Positions 61,517 through 64,000 of a DNA stretch of 64,000 nt are shown here, one piece after another (position 1 is the stretch's first letter; each line of letters opens with the position of its first letter). Below the pieces are notes generated by a model. The model saw only the letters and a program-made list of their open reading frames with translations, made no database searches and had not been told where the DNA came from. The position numbers were made by a program, and so were the translations under genes. Origin of the DNA: DASUPK01 sp963843085 (GTDB lineage: Bacteria; Actinomycetota; Thermoleophilia; Solirubrobacterales; 70-9); contig CAWJJG010000011.1 in assembly GCA_963843085.1 (NCBI GenBank), positions 1 to 64,000 of the forward strand, written 5' to 3'.

Positions 61517-61939
61517 CTAGACCTCCGCTTGCCGGCCGCCGGCCCGCTGCTCTTCCTTCGCCGCCTGCTTCTGGGCCTCCTTGCGGAGGTAGCGGCGATA
61601 GAAGAAGCCATCCATGAAGTACGCCATCGGGATGTAGAAGAAGATCCCGATGGCGGCGCCCGCGATCACCGTGGTGATTGGGTTGCTGCCGATCAGGGCG
61701 AGGATCCCGACGAAGAGGACCGCGGCTACGCCGCCCTTCTTGGCGGCGGTCGACCAGCTCGGCGGGTTAGGGATCCTCTCGCCGGACTTTCCCTTCGTGC
61801 TCTTCTTGCCGCGTCCGCTGCGGGCCCGCGCCTTTGCCTCCGCGCGGCTCCGCGGCCGGCCGCGCGAGGGCCGGGTGTCGATCCGGCCGCCCTGGGTGCC
61901 GCGATGCTTGCGGCGGCGCTTCTTCTTGGTCTGCGCCAT
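61517..61939 (-). CDS. small membrane protein with Arg/Lys-rich N-terminus
   Basis: About 140 residues. The first 55 residues are almost all Lys, Arg, Gly and Ser (KKKRRRKHRGTQGGR...), followed by two hydrophobic helices (about 68-86 and 89-110) and a charged C-terminus. Such proteins are found next to hisS in several actinobacteria; a role in RNA binding or ribosome contact is possible. Not assigned. Confidence 0.65.
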   Translation of the reverse strand: MAQTKKKRRRKHRGTQGGRIDTRPSRGRPRSRAEAKARARSGRGKKSTKGKSGERIPNPPSWSTAAKKGGVAAVLFVGILALIGSNPITTVIAGAAIGIFFYIPMAYFMDGFFYRRYLRKEAQKQAAKEEQRAGGRQAEV

Positions 61940-61949
61940 CGACTGAAAG

Positions 61950-62837
61950 CTAGCCGAGTACGTTCTCGATCACGTCGCGCATCGGGTCGAAATCCCGGAT
62001 CGGAGGGTCGCCGGGGTAGCCCTCCATCGCGACCTCCGGCACCAGCCCGACCAGCTCGGCCTCCACCAGGCGCGCCCCGCGCCGCCCCGCCAGGGTTGAG
62101 ATCTGCTCGACGACCCTGGCCAGCGGCACGGCCTGCGGATCGTGGATGTTCATGGAGATCTGCGCCCCGCCGCCCTCGCGGGGCAGGCCGAGCGCGCGCA
62201 CGCCCGGCAGCCCTCCGCCCGCCTCGCGCAGGTCCGCGGCCACCTCCCGGGCGATCTCGGGGTCGGCGGTGTCCAGCTCCACGTTGAAGGCGACCAGCGG
62301 CTCCCGCGCGGTGACCAGGGTCGCGCCGGCGGACGGGTGGGGCTCGCTCGGGCCGAGGTCCGCCTCGAGGTCCCCGGAGCCCATCCGGCGCGCGAGCTCC
62401 GTCGGCCCACCCTGGCGGAAGTAGGCCCTCTCACGCCGCTCCGGGGCGCTCGCGAGCTCGCCGTAGAAGAAGACGGGAATGCCGAGCTCGGCGATGCCCT
62501 TCGCAACCTGCCGGGCGACCTCCACCGCGGCGTCGTGCAGCTCGGGGGCCTGCCAGACCACCGGCGCGACATCGAGACCGCCGACGTGCGGATGCAGTCC
62601 CTGGTGCGAGCGCAGGTCGATCAGGTCGATCGCGTGGGCGGCGCCCGCCACCAGGGCCTCGGCGACCCTGTCCGGCGGCGCGGCCATCGTGAATACGCAG
62701 CGGTTGTGCTGGGCGTCGTAGTGGCGGTTGACGATGCGGGCGTGTGCGCCGAGGGTGGCCTCCAGGGCGCCGATCACCCGCGGGTTCCGGCCCTCGGAGA
62801 AGTTCGGCACGGCGACGAGCGGCAGAGCGCCGCTCAC
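61950..62837 (-). CDS. glutamate formimidoyltransferase (FtcD N-terminal type)
   Basis: About 295 residues of the formiminotransferase fold: VAVPNFSEGRNPRVI at the start, DAQHNRCVFT, HPHVGGLDVAPVV, GIPVFFYGELA, and SMNIHDPQAVPLARVVEQI. No cyclodeaminase domain. Transfers a formimino group to tetrahydrofolate in histidine breakdown, though no other hut genes are in the window. GTGA overlap with the aminopeptidase. Confidence 0.85.
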   Translation of the reverse strand: MSGALPLVAVPNFSEGRNPRVIGALEATLGAHARIVNRHYDAQHNRCVFTMAAPPDRVAEALVAGAAHAIDLIDLRSHQGLHPHVGGLDVAPVVWQAPELHDAAVEVARQVAKGIAELGIPVFFYGELASAPERRERAYFRQGGPTELARRMGSGDLEADLGPSEPHPSAGATLVTAREPLVAFNVELDTADPEIAREVAADLREAGGGLPGVRALGLPREGGGAQISMNIHDPQAVPLARVVEQISTLAGRRGARLVEAELVGLVPEVAMEGYPGDPPIRDFDPMRDVIENVLG

Positions 62838-63781
62838 GGGATCAGCAGCTCTCCATCGCGGACGACGGCCTCACCGTCCAACTCCAGGGTCGGCTTCATC
62901 ACCACGCAGTCGAGATGGACCGGGACCTGGACGGTCCCCCCGATCCCGGCCGAGGCGCCGAAGGCGATGTGGATCGTCCCCAGGATCTTCTCGTCCTCCA
63001 GGATCTCTCCGGTCAGCTTCGCCTTCTCGTTGGTCCCGACGCCGAGCTCCGCGATTGTGGTGCCGTCCTCGCCGTGCTCGGTGAGCAGCTCCAGGAAGGC
63101 CATCCCCTGGCCGCCCCGCGCGGAGGTCAGATGGCCACCCTCGACCACCAGCTCGACCGGCTCGTCCACCAGGCCGATGCCGGCCATCGAGCCGTCGATC
63201 ACCAGGCTTCCGTCGCCCCCGGCGGGCGAGATGAAGCCCTCGCCGCAGGGCAGGTTCCCGAAGGCGCCGCGCCCGGTGAGCTCACCGGCGTCGGGGATCG
63301 CCTCCCGGCCCGAGAGCTCGAGGCGCAGATCGGTGCCGTTCGAGTCGGTGATGCGGGCCTCGGCAGCCCGGTCGAGCGCCTCCGCCACGGAGTGGCCCTT
63401 GCGCCGAAGGCCCTCCATGTCGGCGCTCATCACGCGCGCCAGCATGTCCTCGGTGACACCGGGCAGGGTCGCGCAGCGCGCGCCGTTCTCACTGGCCCGC
63501 TTGCGCGCGGCGGTGTGCGAGAGCGACTGGACCGTCGGCGCGAGCAGGACGTCGGCCGCGGCCATGGCCTCGGCGACCGTCGCCGGCGGCTCCGCGGCGT
63601 GGGACGCCCGCTCCGACATCACCGCCAGCACCCCCTCGGCCCCGACCTCGGCGGCCTCGTTGCGCAGCATCTCCCCCATGTTCTGGGTCGCCGGATTGCA
63701 GACGACGAGGACCTCCTCGCCCTCCTTCACGCCCAGGCAATCGCGGACCACCGCCCGCACGGCCGAATCCAGATCGCTCAT
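62834..63781 (-). CDS. leucyl aminopeptidase-like metallopeptidase (M29/aminopeptidase T related)
   Basis: About 315 residues. The N-domain has KEGEEVLVVCNPATQNMGE, and the metal-site region includes NLPCGEGFISPA, GVGTNEKAKLTGEILEDEKILGTIHIAFG and a final VHLDCVVM. Related to AmpS/AmpT-like peptidases, shorter than M29. It would cleave N-terminal residues from peptides. ATG 63781; 3' end overlaps the formimidoyltransferase by 4 bases. Confidence 0.82.
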   Translation of the reverse strand: MSDLDSAVRAVVRDCLGVKEGEEVLVVCNPATQNMGEMLRNEAAEVGAEGVLAVMSERASHAAEPPATVAEAMAAADVLLAPTVQSLSHTAARKRASENGARCATLPGVTEDMLARVMSADMEGLRRKGHSVAEALDRAAEARITDSNGTDLRLELSGREAIPDAGELTGRGAFGNLPCGEGFISPAGGDGSLVIDGSMAGIGLVDEPVELVVEGGHLTSARGGQGMAFLELLTEHGEDGTTIAELGVGTNEKAKLTGEILEDEKILGTIHIAFGASAGIGGTVQVPVHLDCVVMKPTLELDGEAVVRDGELLIP

Positions 63782-63818
63782 GCGGTCAGCCTATTTACTG
63801 GCCGGGCTCCGGCGACGA

Positions 63819-64000
63819 CTAGAGGAGCGCGTTCGCCGGGCGCCGCTCGGCGCCCCGGGCGTCCGAGGCGGCCCGGGGAAGCACGAATCTGACGCGAGTT
63901 CCGTCTCCCCCCTCCTCGAGCCAGATCCGGCCGCCGTGCACCTCGATGATCGCCCGGCAGATGGAGAGCCCGAGGCCGGAGCCGCCGCTCGCCCGGGAGG
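63819..64000 (-). CDS. histidine kinase, C-terminal fragment (cut by the window edge)
   Basis: Sixty codons at the right edge, read toward the left. The fragment starts at the G2 box of a histidine kinase ATPase domain (SGGSGLGLSICRAI), continues GGRIWLEEGGDGTRVRFVLPR and ends with a short basic tail. The rest of the gene lies beyond 64000. A separate transcript from the aminopeptidase, 37 bases away in the same direction. Confidence 0.85.
   Translation of the reverse strand, partial: SRASGGSGLGLSICRAIIEVHGGRIWLEEGGDGTRVRFVLPRAASDARGAERRPANALL

Overview
The window is a dense, visibly GC-rich stretch of a bacterial chromosome, most likely from an actinobacterium of the class Thermoleophilia (Solirubrobacterales or relatives). 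The evidence is indirect. Genes overlap by ATGA, GTGA or TGATG throughout. There is an actinobacterial-type block of ruvX, mltG, aroE, aroC, aroKB, aroQ and a proline peptidase. Two short exported proteins carry Gly-X-Y (collagen-like) stretches and a GTAYA-type leader, and one secreted hydrolase ends in a Lys/His-rich tail; as I recall, both features are common in that class.

Region 1 (1-14.5 kb, almost all + strand) joins three themes. The first is sugar and lipid modification: a DUF2064/TIGR04282 protein, a methyltransferase, a multipass GT-C-like protein, an epimerase and a GT2 protein. The second is a response regulator/histidine kinase pair. The third is a nearly complete molybdenum-cofactor cluster: a membrane cytochrome fused to a sulfite-oxidase-fold enzyme, moaA, a MOT1-type molybdate permease, moeA, one protein fusing MoaD, MoaE and MoaC, and mog. 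Molybdate uptake, cofactor assembly and a probable client enzyme therefore lie side by side.

Region 2 (14.5-16.5 kb) looks accessory. It has a decayed tRNA-Ser-like sequence, a collagen-like exported protein, a small secreted protein and a 125-bp direct repeat in two copies.

Region 3 (16.5-25.5 kb) is a cytochrome c oxidase locus: ctaB (+) converges on a minus-strand operon of cupredoxin, coxB, coxA, coxC, ctaG, a 45-residue membrane peptide, two SCO-type proteins and a TlpA-type thioredoxin. The CoxA lacks the usual residues of both proton-entry channels. A possible leader peptide and hairpin precede the operon.

Region 4 (25.6-34.2 kb) carries a second collagen-like protein, a fatty-acid desaturase with its FAD/2Fe-2S reductase, an LtrA-family membrane protein, a secreted CocE/S15-type hydrolase and a CPA2 antiporter.

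Region 5 (34.2-64 kb, nearly all minus strand) is housekeeping: the shikimate pathway, a prepilin peptidase, an HtrA-like protease, mltG, ruvX, an Opp-type ABC transporter lying between ruvX and alaS, alaS, a VWA-domain secreted protein, a NifU-MnmA fusion, a GH3 protein, aspS, hisS, an MBL hydrolase, a formiminotransferase and an aminopeptidase. A histidine kinase is cut off by the right edge. I saw no CRISPR array, rRNA, transposase or phage gene.
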